Source: Dehalococcoidia bacterium (lineage in GTDB: Bacteria > Chloroflexota > Dehalococcoidia > SHYD01 > SHYC01). From it: 5,209 nt of DNA. A program made the translations under genes and the position numbers. Where the stretch lies: NCBI GenBank assembly GCA_016844365.1, contig JAENIT010000102.1:1-5209 (forward strand), written 5' to 3'. Shown here piece by piece: positions 4,820 through 5,209 of the stretch (position 1 is the stretch's first letter; every line of letters starts with the position of its first letter). The notes beneath the pieces were generated by a model. That model made no database searches and had not been told where the DNA came from. It worked only from the letters and a program-made list of their open reading frames with translations.

Positions 4820-5209
4820 ATGGCAGATGAAATAGGTGCTGTGTTGGTCATTACAGCTCACCCCGACGATGCGGACTTCGGTTGCAGCGGTTCCGTGGCA
4901 AAATGGGTTTCCGAGGGGCGGGATGTCGTCTATGTGCTGTGCACCAGCGGGGACAAGGGAAGTGACGATCCGAACATGACCTCGGAGCGGCTGGCTGCGA
5001 TAAGAGAGCAGGAACAGCGAAACGCCGGGGCCGCCCTGGGTCTGAAGGACGTTGTATTTTTAAGATACCCGGATGGCGGGGTTGAAGATACCTATGAGTT
5101 CCGGAGCCAACTGGTACGCTTAATTAGGCGCTTTCGTCCTGCGATCGTGGTTACTCAGGACCCCTTCAGGTGGCAGCATAGAGACCACCGCACGGTGGGC
5201 AGGGTAACC
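4820..5209 (+). CDS. PIG-L/LmbE family zinc-dependent deacetylase, N-terminal part (3' end outside window)
   Basis: Translation from ATG 4820 is open to the window edge, giving 130 residues of a protein that is usually 220-280 long. Residues 7-20 (AVLVITAHPDDADF) are the LmbE hallmark. By comparison with MshB, His14 and Asp17 should bind zinc, with Asp16 as general base. The third zinc ligand is expected in HRDHR (His123, residues 120-124), preceded by the strand PAIVVTQDP. The segment VVYVLCTSGDKGSDDPNM (36-53) is the usual loop after strand two, and RLAAIREQEQRNAGAALGL (57-75) is the conserved R-x-x-E-x-x-x-A-x-x-x-L-G helix. Members remove N-acetyl groups from sugar conjugates such as GlcNAc-inositol precursors (mycothiol or bacillithiol synthesis) or other amides; the specific substrate is not readable. 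The protein starts without a signal peptide, so it is probably cytoplasmic. Confidence 0.93.
   Translation, partial: MADEIGAVLVITAHPDDADFGCSGSVAKWVSEGRDVVYVLCTSGDKGSDDPNMTSERLAAIREQEQRNAGAALGLKDVVFLRYPDGGVEDTYEFRSQLVRLIRRFRPAIVVTQDPFRWQHRDHRTVGRVT

Noticed and set aside
1..5209. tRNA, rRNA, CRISPR arrays, insertion sequences or long direct repeats
   Set aside because: Reading both strands, I saw no spaced repeats, transposase motifs, terminal inverted repeats or tRNA-like segments; nearly all of the sequence is explained by the listed genes.

Overview
The window looks like a stretch of bacterial chromosome with ordinary housekeeping genes at its core and a small accessory toxin-antitoxin pair at its left edge. 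Shine-Dalgarno sites, sigma70-type promoters, GTG/TTG starts and tightly packed genes all say Bacteria. The gene content (prfA-prmC, a LmbE-type deacetylase, a MaoC dehydratase) and an unusual Leu in the PrmC catalytic tetrapeptide make me think of Chloroflexota, perhaps Dehalococcoidia, but this is recollection-based inference and not firm.

Layout. Positions 1-601 (+) hold the tail of a HicA mRNA-interferase toxin gene and a complete, unusually long hicB antitoxin gene. Positions 616-1071 (+) encode a MaoC/hotdog-fold dehydratase, followed at 1076 by a tiny, apparently frameshifted reading frame with a good ribosome binding site. Positions 1233-4655 (-) form a compact four-gene operon transcribed right to left: prfA (release factor 1), prmC (release factor glutamine methyltransferase), an alpha/beta hydrolase, and a membrane-anchored SAM-dependent methyltransferase. 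Junctions are +4, 0 and -3 bases, so the four are very probably co-transcribed and translationally coupled. Positions 4656-4819 are a divergent promoter region, and 4820-5209 (+) is the 5' part of a PIG-L/LmbE zinc deacetylase gene that runs off the window.

How the genes work together. RF1 terminates translation at UAA/UAG, and PrmC methylates the Gln of the RF1 GGQ motif, so their pairing is a classic functional operon. The hydrolase and methyltransferase behind them have no obvious role in termination and may simply ride on the same transcript. HicA/HicB are a self-contained module whose codon use differs from the neighbouring maoC gene.

No convincing new multi-gene system is visible. The most interesting points are a HicB antitoxin whose usual short DNA-binding tail is replaced by an extra domain of about 65 residues, a PrmC whose NPPY motif reads DLPY, and a prfA leader that could form two mutually exclusive structures around its ribosome binding site.
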